The translations under genes and the position numbers were made by a program. Under the pieces are notes generated by a model. It saw only the letters and a list, made by a program, of their open reading frames with translations. It had not been told where the DNA came from and did not search any database. Below are positions 33,101-44,600 of a stretch of 64,000 bases of DNA, one piece after another; within the stretch, counting starts at the first letter, position 1, and every line of letters begins with the position of its first letter. The DNA is from Bugulina stolonifera (taxonomy: Eukaryota > Bryozoa > Gymnolaemata > Cheilostomatida > Bugulidae): NCBI GenBank assembly GCA_935421135.1, contig OW285187.1, positions 33,668,818 through 33,732,817 on the forward strand, in the 5' to 3' direction.

Positions 33101-36100
33101 GTTCTTGTTTTGCTACAGGTGGAACCATTCCTAGTGCTGATTGTACCACTGTACTGATGATTTTTCCTTTTACTCTCTTGCTGATTTCACAGTCAAAACC
33201 ACCATTAGACGAGAATGTGCTGTGTAAATACTTGAATCCTTTCACTTGCTGTATAAATTCAAACTCGACCTTTATACTGTCTAGTTCTTCATTAAAACAC
33301 ATAATATTCTATTTCAATCTTTGAGATTCTTATACCTCTCTTCTCGAAAGCTGCCCGTCGCATTTCTATATTTTTTTTCTACTTAGTTATTATAAGCATT
33401 ACCAATGGTTATCTTATACTCCTGAGTGATTACTCACCCTGTTTTATATTTATACTGAATGTCTATGAGTACTTAGTAGAACTAATACTCATCACTCTAA
33501 ACGGAAGTAAAGAGTTATTCTGTGAAGGAGTATTTCAAGGTTATTGGAGGTCATGTAATGGAAATATCATATAACTTACCTAAAATCCATTCTCTGAGAC
33601 AGTTATACTAGACTTCATGAATGCTTTCCAATTACATGCATCACCCTGGAACCTCATTTCCTAAGAGGTTGAAGTAACCACAGCACACTGTATAACTACA
33701 GAGTCTATATAGTATATACAATGTACATGTGCTTCTGGTGCTTGTAGCTCTTCAGCAGAGTACAACAGGCTAAACAGGAAATGCAGGAGTTGCAGGAGGA
33801 ACACATTAGGGACAGACAGGAACTGGAGCAAACTCAGGAAGAACTTACCAGAGAACTCAAGCTAAAGTTTGTATTCCTCAACCTGAATAGTTTGTTAATT
33901 CCATAGGAACCCAACAACAACAATGATGTTATTATATTGTGGGTGTGGTTAGCTGGGCCTACTATCTGAATTATCATTGGACATCATTTCTTAGCCTCAA
34001 TTCCATTGGCCGTCTTGCAAATGAGACTGTAAAAGGATGCTGACTCCAAGATGACGGTGCATTGATATCACTCTCTTGAAAGAGTGTATCAATGTACATG
34101 TTATAGTAATAGCAATATTATTAATGGTATAGTGGTAGTAGCAGCAGCAGCAGCAGCAGTAATAGTAGTGGTAGTAGTAGTAGTTAGTAGCAGTAGTAGT
34201 AGCAGCAGCAGCAGTAGTGGTAGTAATGGTAGCGGTGGTAGGGGTAGTAGTGGTCATTTATCACTGTTATGGGTCTATTCTAATCTTGGAAGTGTGTGAC
34301 ACATGTACTTGTATGTTACAGAATGCTCATCATAGACAACTTTATTCCACCTGAAGATAAACAGAAAGTGCAATCTAGAGCAGTCTATGATGAAGATGAG
34401 GACACATGGAAGTTGTCTCCCTTTACCAAAGCTAAGTAAGTTCCTAATTGAGGAATGCCATTAGGTTATGTAAGAATGTGGCAGACTACTAATTAACCTA
34501 CAGTGTTAACAATGGTAACATGCCATTGTCTGTCTATTCGGTAGTCTGTTTTACACTGCATGATTGCAGCTATTTTACTTTATTTGTCTGTCTGTTTTTA
34601 TAGCCCCGGCCAGATGATGAAACGGCCCATATCAGCCTTAAACAACAGACGACCAGTTACACAGTATGCCAAAATGGCCTCCGCAATGGGTGGAAATCCA
34701 CGATATAAGGTCAGTTTTTATAATTCAAATGTGAAGTTTTCTCAACATGTACACTGCAGCAGTTCGATCTACTTGATCTCTCTTTGAATTGCACGACTAT
34801 TCCTATAAAGAAGTTGGTTGCACATATTATACACATGCAAACCATGTACATGGGCTTATCAATCATATAAGAAAATTATGTAAACGAGTAGAATATAAAC
34901 AGTGTAATAATGAGAGATTTATCTTATATAAATAAAAAATATGGATAAAGTGTGAGTAATATACTTTCTAACTCGATGTCTAAACACAGATTTTATGACT
35001 AACTGATAAACTAATTGTGTGGATATCAGGTTTGTATCACTCTGTTAACTGGCTTGAAGTCACACTGTATTTATGAAACAATACTACTCATAGGTGATCT
35101 CTTTCAATATCTACATGTTATCAAAGTGTTTCCATTAGGAATTGGCTATTTTAGGCGTATTCACGTTTTCAACCAAACTACGTACGCTATCAACGGAATT
35201 TCCAAGATGTAGTTATTTAATTGTTTTAAATGGCTTGTAGTTTTATCCAATGTATACCCTTCCTAAACCCAAACAGCTGCAGCATGCATTATTACACATT
35301 CCATTGTCCTGAATGGATGGAGTTGGACGGAAACTCCATATAATTTTCACACAACTCCTTGTAGTTGTATTGTGAGGATAACTGTTTGATAGCAGGCATA
35401 TGTGGTTTCTCATTGGCTATTCGACATAATTCACAAGCCGGGAGTCCATGGACATATTTAACAGTACTCAGCCACCAGGTCTCTCGCCATTGATGATAAG
35501 CATTGTATTCATCCGGGTGATTCATTAAATACTTGAGATATCTTCCCAACTCTTCAACACTACTGAAGTTAAGAGCATGAATAAAAGAGTTGGACGGAGC
35601 CAGATCTGTATATTCCTGTACCACAAGACCGCCCATTGCTACTGGAACCATGTTAGCTCGATCTGCTAAGTTCTTCCAGAATTTTTCAGTTATGTAATCC
35701 CGGCACAATGAATTCTCAAAACTTAAATAAAAGTAGTATTTCTTATGCTCTGTATATTCACATTCTGTCGGATTCTCGGAGTTAGTGCAGATGTTTGGTT
35801 TGCCACATCTACCGTAGAGCTCCACATCAATATATTTAGAAAGTGCTTTTATCATATTCAGACGACTGTAATTGGTTGAGTCGCAATGGTTAATGTAAAC
35901 TAAAGCCCCTTTAGATTTACCATCTGCATAATTGATGGGATCCAATGGGACTGCACGTCTATACTGGCACCCTTTGTACATGTGCCAACTAGGAATAGTT
36001 GAGAGATCACTGTATGTAGTACTGAAGTTCATCCAACTATCTAACAAACTGGGCATTATGTTAAATTTGAATGAAGGGGACTCAATCGAAGAGATTCCAA

Positions 36101-37699
36101 AGTACTGATCAAGACGTCTGGGTATACTGTTCAGAGTTTTACCACCGTTCATCCACGCTAAGTTGAAAAGAATTATATGAGCAGCTCTGGTGAGACTATA
36201 TGGAGGCTTAGGCTGTACGAAGCCTGGTTTTTCCGTCCTATGAGGGTTAACTCCCACACAGTTGCTGTACTCACACTCTGTGAAATTCAAACTGTTTTGC
36301 AGAGGGTAAATGTATCCATGATAGCCTAGAATAATCTTTATATTGTTCGCATCGCTTCTGTTTATGCTAATCATGTTCGACTCAAATGCACTGTATATGT
36401 CTCGAGATGTAACTTTCGAGTCGCCAAGTTTATCGGAGACGATCTTTATTACTTCTTTAGCCGATAGCGGATGAGTGGCCTGTTTAGTGTCTATGTTACT
36501 GTGGCAGTGATTATCATATGGATCTGGTGGTGGTGCTAATATCTCGATAGTTGTAGTGTGAGTTGAAAGGTTGACTCCATTCCTGTCCGTCTTCTCTGGA
36601 TTAATGACGACCAACTCCTCGGGGTTTATTATTATAATATATGCAATCATAGAGAGAGTTATTAACCCCATAAATATCTTCATCAGAGATCGATTCTCCA
36701 TGTCGTTGTTGTGTTCACTCCCTACTACTCCCTAGTATGATATGGGTCTTCACACACCAGTACCAATAACACATGGGACTAATGGTCATTAATACATGCG
36801 TAAAAGTACATGATGTACTGCTATACATCATATAATATGTACTTGTATTAGCTGTTACTGTAAGGCGATATCTATTACTATGTCATTTAGGACATAGGTC
36901 ACAGCTGTGTAAAAATAAAGTAGTCTATAGTGTGTATCATTAATTCCTGTGATGTACTAATCAGTCATAACATGAGTGCTAATAGTTACATGTTCATCAT
37001 TACATAATTTTATATAACAATATAAGTGACTACACTTGGTTATTGCATAGTTATATAAATATGCATCATAATGTTCAGTAGACTATGTTAGGGATGCAAC
37101 AGTCTACTGTGTAACAAATCTCTCCTATATACTCAAGAGAAGATAACTTCCAATTGTCATCCTTGTAATATAATCCTACTCACCCTGATGTTTGGTGTTA
37201 TACAGGGAGAGAATATACTATCCCTGGAGCTGGATATGCCTAACAGGACCACCAGAGACTACGAGGGCCCTTCGGTAGCCCCAAGAGTTCAAGCCGCCAT
37301 AGACGCTGCCCTGCAGGTAATGGTTGAATACAAATCTCTCTTATTTTTAAACAATTTTAAAATTCAAAGTCCAGTTTTTGATTGAAGAATGGTGTATTTG
37401 TCAGAGTAGTATTCGTATAACTAAGAATATGGTACAACTACAGTAGTACTACTACTACACATGTATATACTGTTTTTTCTCCAGTGTTTATAATACATGT
37501 TTACAATATCATTTATAATCATACACTCTTGTAGGACGAAGAGGATATTGACATCGATGGCACCCCATCAGTTCTTACGGGTAAAAAGAAGTCAACTGCC
37601 TCAAAGAAGAAGTCTGCTAAAAGTGGTAGTGTAAGATCCTCTAAGACCACAAACAGTGCAGCAATGTTTCCATCAGCACGAGGTCTGGTAGGAAAGTGA
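27132..37699 (+). CDS. KIF3B: Kinesin-II motor subunit KIF3B
   Basis: Eighteen exons in phase: 27132-27134, 27337-27428, 27634-27738, 27891-28015, 28158-28282, 28394-28557, 28858-28927, 29646-29738, 29867-30087, 30714-30886, 31962-32092, 32186-32380, 32572-32691, 33748-33866, 34322-34435, 34604-34709, 37206-37316 and 37535-37699 (TGA). The 743 residues compare with 747 in human. Plus-end-directed motor that pairs with KIF3A and KAP3 for intraflagellar and vesicle transport. The N-terminal motor has a P-loop GQTGTGKT at 97-104, switch I NLHSSRSH near 210-217 and switch II DLAGSE at 246-251. A lysine-rich then acidic hinge (about 370-410) follows, then a coiled coil to about 590 and a basic tail ending RGLVGK. 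Exon 1 is the ATG alone. Intron 9 has a GC donor, intron 7 is a minisatellite, intron 16 holds another gene. Confidence 0.97.
28928..29634. repeat. 43-bp minisatellite filling KIF3B intron 7
   Basis: About sixteen copies of a 43-bp unit (gtaggtgaatactacatagt, aatacactacagtgctataa, tct) run from the 5' splice site to just before the acceptor of exon 8. The first unit begins at the functional donor (CAG/GTAGGTGAAT), so each unit repeats a donor-like TAG/GTGAAT or GTAGGTGA. Confidence 0.95.
31669..31703. repeat. Perfect short hairpin in KIF3B intron 10
   Basis: Arms of 16 bp (agtatacacgtgtatc) are exact inverted copies around the 3-base centre atg. The arms are themselves built on the palindrome ACACGTGT. 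Confidence 0.8.
31796..31937. repeat. Imperfect tandem repeat (aatctaggtcaatg)
   Basis: Five or six imperfect copies of a unit around ggtaatctaggtcaatg, of variable spacing, near the 3' end of KIF3B intron 10. Confidence 0.6.
32760..33345 (-). mobile_element. LINE reverse-transcriptase fragment, antisense in KIF3B intron 13
   Basis: The minus-strand frame at 33006-33302 contains [20 protein letters not shown] then ISKRVKGKI. This is the FKYLGS-F-S-GG---EI--R motif found after the polymerase domain of many LINEs. The rest is degraded. KIF3B introns on either side splice cleanly around it. Confidence 0.7.
34137..34250. repeat. Trinucleotide microsatellite (TAG/CAG/GTA)n
   Basis: A run of trinucleotides of the TAG/CAG type with GGT interruptions in KIF3B intron 14. 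Serine-run and threonine-run ORFs across it are artefacts. Confidence 0.9.
35292..36701 (-). CDS. GT10 alpha-1,3/4-fucosyltransferase, intronless
   Basis: A single uninterrupted frame of 469 residues. Residues 1-5 are cytosolic, and about 6-25 ([20 protein letters not shown]) form a signal anchor, giving a type II Golgi protein. A stem of low conservation follows. The catalytic domain holds the family-10 donor-binding motif [18 protein letters not shown] at 327-344, then PVAMGG; upstream are [13 protein letters not shown] and VELYGRCG. Several N-glycosylation sequons occur. The enzyme would move fucose from GDP-fucose to N-acetyllactosamine-type or N-glycan-core acceptors; the exact linkage cannot be read from sequence. 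It lies antisense and complete inside KIF3B intron 16 (34710-37205), with no introns, suggesting retroposition or an ancestrally intronless family. Confidence 0.9.
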   Translation of the reverse strand: MENRSLMKIFMGLITLSMIAYIIIINPEELVVINPEKTDRNGVNLSTHTTTIEILAPPPDPYDNHCHSNIDTKQATHPLSAKEVIKIVSDKLGDSKVTSRDIYSAFESNMISINRSDANNIKIILGYHGYIYPLQNSLNFTECEYSNCVGVNPHRTEKPGFVQPKPPYSLTRAAHIILFNLAWMNGGKTLNSIPRRLDQYFGISSIESPSFKFNIMPSLLDSWMNFSTTYSDLSTIPSWHMYKGCQYRRAVPLDPINYADGKSKGALVYINHCDSTNYSRLNMIKALSKYIDVELYGRCGKPNICTNSENPTECEYTEHKKYYFYLSFENSLCRDYITEKFWKNLADRANMVPVAMGGLVVQEYTDLAPSNSFIHALNFSSVEELGRYLKYLMNHPDEYNAYHQWRETWWLSTVKYVHGLPACELCRIANEKPHMPAIKQLSSQYNYKELCENYMEFPSNSIHSGQWNV

Positions 37700-39931
37700 G
37701 ACACATTCCTTATCACAGTAGATGAGGAGACGTGTTTCTATAAGTTCATGGCAATCGTATAGTAGGCTTATCACAATATAATAGCTCCTATTTCCTCATA
37801 CACATTATTACATGGGAGCTTATGCACGTACACGTACAATGTATGTTCATATCCTACTGCTTATTGGGTAAACAACCTTGACATGACCACATGCTCAGAG
37901 CTACACCCCACTATGTGTGCTTATGGCTACTTTTCACTGAAACACACATATTGCCTGTCGTACAGATTACACATCATGACATATATTACATAATAATATA
38001 ATAAACGCCTTATTTATTTATTTTTTGTTCTGTATGTTGCTGTTAGATGCCAAAACTTATATCTATTGTCATCATTATCTTACTTAAATGCAATTGTTAA
38101 TTTTCAATATTATTGATGTCATGACATTAATTAATTAGTTAATTAATGTTAGTAACTTTTGTAATGGACAAATCAGTTTATCCAAATTTTATTTATATTT
38201 ACATTTATCTATTGTAATATCGCTAAAATTTATTGTTTTACGATAGAAATATTTATTCACTGACAGTGTTAGACTACATAGTAAATATATACGGCATATT
38301 TACTTAAAATTTACTGATGGTTAAACTGCTAGAATAAAACATGGAAGTGGAGTTGCTTCCCTCTGTTGTGGTGGAATGCAGTGTATACATAGCACTGAGT
38401 TACTGTACCCTTGCACATGGTCAGAATTTGGATATCAACAAAATAATAAGCGTATGACTGTGATAGTAAGTATATGCATTACACCAGTGTAGCCTCCAGT
38501 AACACAATCAAAGGTGACATGGTGGCATAACCTAAGCCATAGTCATTATTCTCATGCAATTATAATTTGAAACATTTCAAAGTGGTGGGCGGCATTACCT
38601 CTTCCAGACAGTTTTATTGGACGCTTTTCTGAAAAAGTTTGTGGGTTAATCAGACTGTGTTAGTGTAAAGGGGATATCCTGTGATGAGCAAACAATTTTA
38701 GCAAAGATCTGTTTTACTTAGATAACTATACATTGTGTTTGTTTAAATGAGTCTGATGAAATGTTTCTATTAGCTAAAAGGGAAACATTACTTAATAAGG
38801 TGGTTCATTATTGACTTGTAGGTGTACATTTTACTTGATGACAACATTCTGGCAAATGATGAAGGCTTTCACTAGCAATCAGTGCATATACATGTAGTAG
38901 AGAGAATTACTTGAGTGTGCCACTCTCATAGGAACACAGCATATTTATCACTAATAGGATATTATGATAGCGTGTGAAATATTAAAACTTTGAATACAAT
39001 TTACATGTAGACTAGAAATACACCTGTACAAGTCATGTAAGATGTAGATTTTTGTGTGCATAGTGCATAGAATTATGAACAGAGTCTAATCTCACAGTAG
39101 CTCACAGTAGACTCCTTGTTATAATCATACAGCATGTTCCTACATGTGTGTATGTTGAACTGTACCAACCTGTAGGAGGAAACTATATGTAGTTCAGCCT
39201 AATTTTATCAACAAATAGATGGAGTTGAAGATAACTTGGCATATATTTTATTTATTGAAGTTGTGTAACTTGGTGAACAAATTATTTCCGTGTTGGTTGT
39301 CAGCTGAATGGTCTGTTTAACTGTTTAGACAGCTTATCCTCTTGTTCCAAATCTAAAATATATCAAGTTTGTGTTCAAGTATAGCAGATGAATTGGTCAA
39401 GTTAAATTTAATCTCAGTTAAGTCCATCACATAAACCACATATACAAACAACCATATCTGTCAAGTCTACAACACAACCACTTACCGGGATTTATGTCAA
39501 ATTTACAATCTTAGTTTATTTATAGCAAGTTCATGTGGTCTGTTGAGAATTGTGATGGCTACATAATGTATTCTCAGTGCTCACCAAAAGCCATGAATTA
39601 TACATAATTATTTCAGTTGCTTTGCCACTCAATGCATATGAGAGTTGCTGTACAGCAAGTGAATACTGCCTAAGCATATCCTGAGTATTTATTAGCAAGC
39701 TGTCTGTGATCAAAACTTATTCATAAATTTTAGGTTCTATCATTTTTCAAGTACTTGAATATTTTATAAAATACGAATGTGACTATGAAGGTAATTTTAG
39801 CTCGAATGAGCTACATTGCATGAGAAGTGTATCTGAGATGCAATGCAGCTGGCAGAATATTTTCAGACACATAATTTTAGTTTATAATGCGAGTATCAAC
39901 AGGGTACACTAGTGATACTTGGCTCTCATAC
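37700..39931. other. Intergenic, KIF3B 3' end to peptide gene A
   Basis: Begins with the KIF3B 3' UTR; a polyadenylation-type AATAAACG occurs near 37999. The remainder is AT-rich, with a palindromic attaattaattag region near 38127. I see no gene or element I can name. Confidence 0.4.
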
Positions 39932-40757
39932 TTACGGTTGAGCCTGGGTGCAGTAACGGCCACCTGTTAGCTGTGAACAACACAACTCATTGTTATACAC
40001 ATCACAATCCTCATTTCTAGCACATTGCCTTGAAGTGTCGTCAACCTCAAAAATGTGGGGACAGAATTTCTCTGTAAAATTGTAAGAGACATACAATGCA
40101 TGTGAATTCGCTGTGCAATTACTTCAATCATTGGTACAATTACAAACAAGGTAAAATGTATAATTATTATCATATGTGACATCAGCTGAGGATCATTCAG
40201 TTTCAGTCCTCTCTCTAGTTGTTCACTTGTAATGGTCTGTTATTATTAGTAGACTTTCTACTTTTGATTATTGTATTATAAAAATATAATTGAATTATAA
40301 TAGTTTTTGTAAATATCTTAACAGTTATGACAATTCTCTTCTAAAACAAATTCATCATTTACACAAGCAGACATATCTTTAGGATAAAAATTTGTATTTT
40401 ACTAATCTCTTAATCACTCTTTGTAGAAAGTAGAAGTTTTCAAACATTATAAGAAAATTTACTAAATCACTCAATCACAAAGCGGCTTTCTTTGCCATTG
40501 GAACAAGGACATCATATATTATGTAAGTAGCAAATTTTAGAGAGGTTATATGTGCTACTGCTCAGATTTTTTAAGCATTGTACATGTAGGTTACAGATAC
40601 ATGTAAATTAGGGACAAAATTTTCTATATTTTTTAACAGTTGCTGAAACAATGGATAGAGTGTGTTACATATTAGTACGTGGTGCTTACTTACGTTGTGC
40701 TGTTACCAGATGTGCAGCAGCAACCAAACCCAATACCAAAATACACAATACCTTCAT
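39932..40757 (-). CDS. Small secreted six-cysteine peptide A
   Basis: Two exons, 40694-40757 and 39932-40071 (stop TAA), encode 67 residues. The first exon is a clear signal peptide, MKVLCILVLGLVAAAHLVTA, cut near TAQ. The mature part holds six cysteines: QKFCPHIFEVDDTSRQ, CARNED, CDVYNNEL, CC and GGRYC, spaced C-x12-C-x5-C-x7-CC-x8-C. The C-x5-C-xn-CC-x8-C half resembles Dickkopf/colipase/prokineticin-type or WAP-type disulfide modules, but no family is certain. A close paralogue lies at 59275-59755. A strong donor-like GTAAGTATG overlaps the stop codon, so a further exon is possible. Its role (immune effector, inhibitor, signal or venom-like peptide) cannot be told. Confidence 0.65.
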
Positions 40758-40836
40758 GATGGTTAGTATGTGTTGTAAGTGTGCTGTAGTTATAGAAGCT
40801 CTTGAACTAACTGGTGATGTGGTGCTGTGATAAGCT

Positions 40837-40845
40837 CTTTATATC
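40837..40845 (-). promoter_or_regulatory. TATA box of peptide gene A
   Basis: TATAAAGAG on the minus strand about 85 bases before the ATG. The whole stretch from the ATG to this box is conserved in peptide gene B, which supports it as a core promoter plus 5' UTR. Confidence 0.6.
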
Positions 40846-41730
40846 CTACAACCTTCATCCAGGTATTTAGTAACATAAGCCAATATATCCTTCTTCGTTT
40901 CCTCCTTTCTGTGTGACTCATATTTGTGCTGCACCTGGGAGTCAACCCCTCCCCACCATTAGATTATACAATCATGTACATGTATATATTATGTAATATG
41001 TATGTAATGTGTACCATATTAGCATTATCAATGTCAGTGTTTTGAAGATAATGACTGTATAAATAGGAAAATTCAGACTTGTACATCTGACATATTTTTT
41101 ATTCTGTACAATGTGCAATGATCTTGTAGTATCAAGAATGTATAGCATGTACAAATCCGTGAAATAACCAGCAATATATTAGCTTTCGAAATAAAATGAT
41201 GCATCCTGAGCATGCACATGTATTCTATGACTGTATACATGTATATCTTCACTTGGGTATAAACAACAAGCCAACCATGATAGGTATTTCACAACCTATT
41301 GTAATAGAGTGAACCAATATCATAATTGTAGTGGTTTCTTCACAACAGTAATTGAAGTGTTACCATATGGACATGCATTAAATAACAACCACTACTAAGT
41401 ACCAGCTACAAGTATATGCATGTGGCAAAAGGAAATGCTTCCTTCTAGCATAATACTAAAACTACACGTACATGTATATATGGCAGTAGGACCAACATTC
41501 AAACATGCTAGCTTTATGCACTGTTACACACCTGCAATAAGGGACATTGTTTAAACGGTAAAGGAACATTTCGAACATGCACTAGAACGAGACTCTAAAG
41601 GTCGAGAAAGAACAATCAGCCTCTCATAGAGCCGAGCCTTGAGTGTTTACATCGATAGATTCATGTAATGGAGTATGTTTTAGTATTTTACATTATTTAC
41701 ATGTCACTAGTACAACATGGTTCAACATAT

Positions 41731-42645
41731 TGTAATGGTTTCTGTGATTTGGTGCGGTCGTCCTTGGACGACTACATACCCAGAATTGAAGTGCCTATGA
41801 GTGGTGCTAGGACTTCGCATTACATGAAAGATCGAGCGGTCTCAGTAGCCCAATAACTACCAGAGACGACCCATCTGGTCCCAAGTCTGACCTTCAGACT
41901 ATACTTTGAAAGAGAGTGATCCGACCTAGTAGGCGGTTCGCTAAGCGAATGACCTGACAAAAGGAAGTGAAAGTCTCTGTATCAAGTATAGATGTGTCTT
42001 TATTGAAAGCCAAGTGAAGACTGAGACCACGAACAGTGAAACAATGCCCTTTATATAGTATAAGGACTTCCGCCCGACGTAGTGTCGGGAAAAGACGATG
42101 TAAGGTCGTCCGGAAGTTGCGCAACAACATGGCCGCCGGAAGCCCGACGGCCGACCCAAAATAGGTCGGGTTCTACAAAAGTTGCTTATAATGGTCCAAT
42201 TCATGTACAAAATGAATATCAATAGATTCTGAGAGGTCGGGCCTCTGTACATGGGTATAAAAGACTTAGTAATTATTACTAAGTCTTAGCTCGTATACGC
42301 ACATTCAATTGTATTGCATGTTAAACCATTTAATTACTGTCCATATTATACGTGTATCCATGTGTTTATACCCATTACATACTGATGTGCATTCATGTAT
42401 GATTATTATAATCATACATGAATGCACATCAGTATGTAATGGGTATAAACACATGGATACACGTATAATATGGACAGTAATTAAATGGTTTAACATGCAA
42501 TACAATTGAATGTGCGTATACGAGCAGCTAGTTATGAGAGTTTGAGTGTCAGCTGAGTAGCGCTGTGACAACTAATAGGCACTTAGGGTGCTGTAGGGCT
42601 TTGTCCGGTAGCTGGAGTCGTATACAAATGTCCTGTACCATTACA
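41731..42645. mobile_element. Solo LTR 1 (915 bp)
   Basis: Begins TGTAATGGTTTCTGTGATTT and ends CCATTACA, the TG...CA form of retrotransposon LTRs with short inverted ends. It is flanked by 4-bp direct repeats ATAT (41727-41730 and 42646-42649). It matches solo LTR 2 over most of its length. TATA-like sequences exist on both strands (tataaaag near 42255; tatataaagg on the minus strand near 42050) and AATAAA on the minus strand near 41999, so transcription orientation is unresolved. It carries an internal inverted duplication absent from LTR 2. Confidence 0.85.
42289..42525. repeat. 237-bp near-perfect palindrome inside solo LTR 1
   Basis: Two inverted arms of 118 bp meet around one central base, with no mismatch that I could find. 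As a result the two strands read nearly the same peptide. A second small palindrome, gacttagtaattattactaagtc (23 bases), lies just to its left. Confidence 0.9.
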
Positions 42646-42677
42646 ATATTTCATTTAAATTAATATGGGATACTACC

Positions 42678-42793
42678 CATGGGCACTAATAAGCTATTGA
42701 TCGTAATTAGAAGTTGTCCTCTCCCAATTTAGAAGAAGATAAATTGGGAGAGGACAACTTCTAATTACGATCAATAGCTTATTAGTGCCCATG
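42678..42793. mobile_element. 116-bp perfect hairpin MITE
   Basis: Two 54-bp arms (CATGGGCACTAATAAGCTAT...) are exact inverted copies around the 8-base loop gaagaaga. It is flanked by perfect 8-bp direct repeats ATACTACC (42670-42677 and 42794-42801), as expected of an hAT-type target-site duplication. Identical arms and flanks indicate recent insertion. No coding capacity. Confidence 0.92.
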
Positions 42794-43570
42794 ATACTAC
42801 CACCTACTGTCTCACCATCTCCATCTCACCATTTCATAACCTATCTCCTGCAAACTCCCAAACTCCTGCAAGCCCTCCTGGTTTGGGATTTTAGTCAATA
42901 ATAACTTTTATTTGCTATTTTTGTGACTATTATGGACATATAAGCTGACTACCAAGCTAGCAGCTCATACATTTAATGTTTATATGATATAATTTGCTTT
43001 GGAGCTATTTTGTTTACTAATGCTATGCAATGAAGAACTTTTGTTTGTTTTACAATGGATAGTAGCTAGATAGAAGATAGTATCTCATGGTCATACACAG
43101 TATTGGTATAGATAGTAATTGATGTTCCTTCATGGTCTTTAATATACCACCTCAATACACAACAGTAGCCAGATTGGTTATAAACAGTCTGGAAATGCAA
43201 TCTAACAGCCTCTAAACTAATTGTAACAATTTAAATTAATATTATTTTATCATATATTATCATTTTCACACTTATATGAGACATCATGGTTGGCTTAGTC
43301 TGAGACCTAGCCTGTATTCACTAGTTTTATGCTGGCAAACAACTGAGAGCTGTGCCCGCAGCAGACAGCCCATAAAGTGTAGTGCCCATTGTTAAAGAAC
43401 ATTTTAGGTATTTTGGCAGTCAAAAAGTCGGTGAGGGTTGTCTCACCGTGTAAAAAATCTCCCTCTTCAATGTTAGCCCAACTTGTCATGTATACCACCT
43501 ACCAAATAGCAAATACTAATAAAAATAGGCCATTACATGTACATGTACTTTGTTCATTACAAGTACCAAG

Positions 43571-44600
43571 ATAAGATAACTTCGCAAACAGATTTTGGAA
43601 CGGTGTTGTCTTTTCTTGACTAAAGATACTTTTCCCGCTGGCTGTATTGTAATGGTTTCTGTGATTTGGTGCGGTCGTCCTTGGACGACTATCGACCCAG
43701 AAATGAAGTGCCTATGAGTGGTAATAGGACTTCGCATTACACGAAAGATCGAGCGGTCTCAGTAGCCCAAATACTACCAAAGACGACCCATCTGATCTCA
43801 AGTCCGACCTTCAGACTATACAATGAAAGAGAGTAGTTCGACCTAGTAGGCGGTTCGCTAAGCGAATGACCTAGTAGAAGGAAGAGAAAGTCTCTGTATC
43901 AAGTATAGATGTGTCTTTATTGAAAGCCAAGTGTAGACTGAGACAATGAACAGTAAAACAGTGCCCTTTATATAGTATAAGGACTTCCGGCCGACGTGAC
44001 GTCGGGAAAAGACGACGTGTGGTCGTCCGGAAGTTGCGCAACAAGATGGCCGCCGGAAGCCCGACGGCCGACCCAAAATAGGTCGGGTTCTACAAAAGTT
44101 GCTTATAATGGTCCAATTCATGTACAAAATAAATATCAATGGATTCTGAGAGGTCGGGCCTCTGTACATGGGTATAAAAGGCATTAAAAAGACTTAGTAA
44201 CATTCATGCAGTTATATACAGTTATATAGTGGAACAATACATGAATAAGTAGTGAGTGTGAACACATGGAGACACGTATATAGACAGTAATTAATGGTTT
44301 GGACATGCAATACAGCTAAAGGTAAGTATACGAACACTAATTATGAGAATGTGAGTGTCAGATGAGTAGCGCTATAACAACTACTGAGCACTTAAGATGC
44401 GATGGAGCTTCGTCCGGGAGTTGGAGTCGTATACAAATGTCCTGTACCATCACAGTATTTCCGTTGTGTATTACTGGAAATAGGTAATAAATTAGTAGTT
44501 ACCAAGACAAACCATTTGCCTATAGATAATGCTTGTTGGCAGTTTTGGGAAGCGGAAAAGAAAAAACAAAATTATGATATTATCTGAAAAGCGTAATCAC
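43571..44600. mobile_element. Older repeat interrupted by solo LTR 2
   Basis: The halves 43571-43647 and 44455-44600 are together collinear with the uninterrupted sequence 54222-54430 (gataagataacttcgcaaac ... gaagcggg). The LTR at 43648-44454 splits them. Its nature is unknown; it has no coding capacity. Confidence 0.8.
43648..44454. mobile_element. Solo LTR 2 (807 bp)
   Basis: Same family and orientation as solo LTR 1 (TGTAATGGTTTCTGTGATTT ... CCATCACA). Flanked by 4-bp direct repeats GTAT (43644-43647 and 44455-44458). The intact relative of its target at 54.3 kb shows the uninterrupted sequence, confirming the boundaries. Confidence 0.88.

Noticed and set aside
42305..42571. Two ORFs on opposite strands with identical peptides
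   Set aside because: A consequence of the perfect palindrome, not two genes.
41731..44454. One short LTR retrotransposon bounded by the two LTRs
   Set aside because: Each LTR has its own, different 4-bp duplication, and the right one splits a repeat whose halves flank it. The sequence between has no primer-binding site or gag/pol content.
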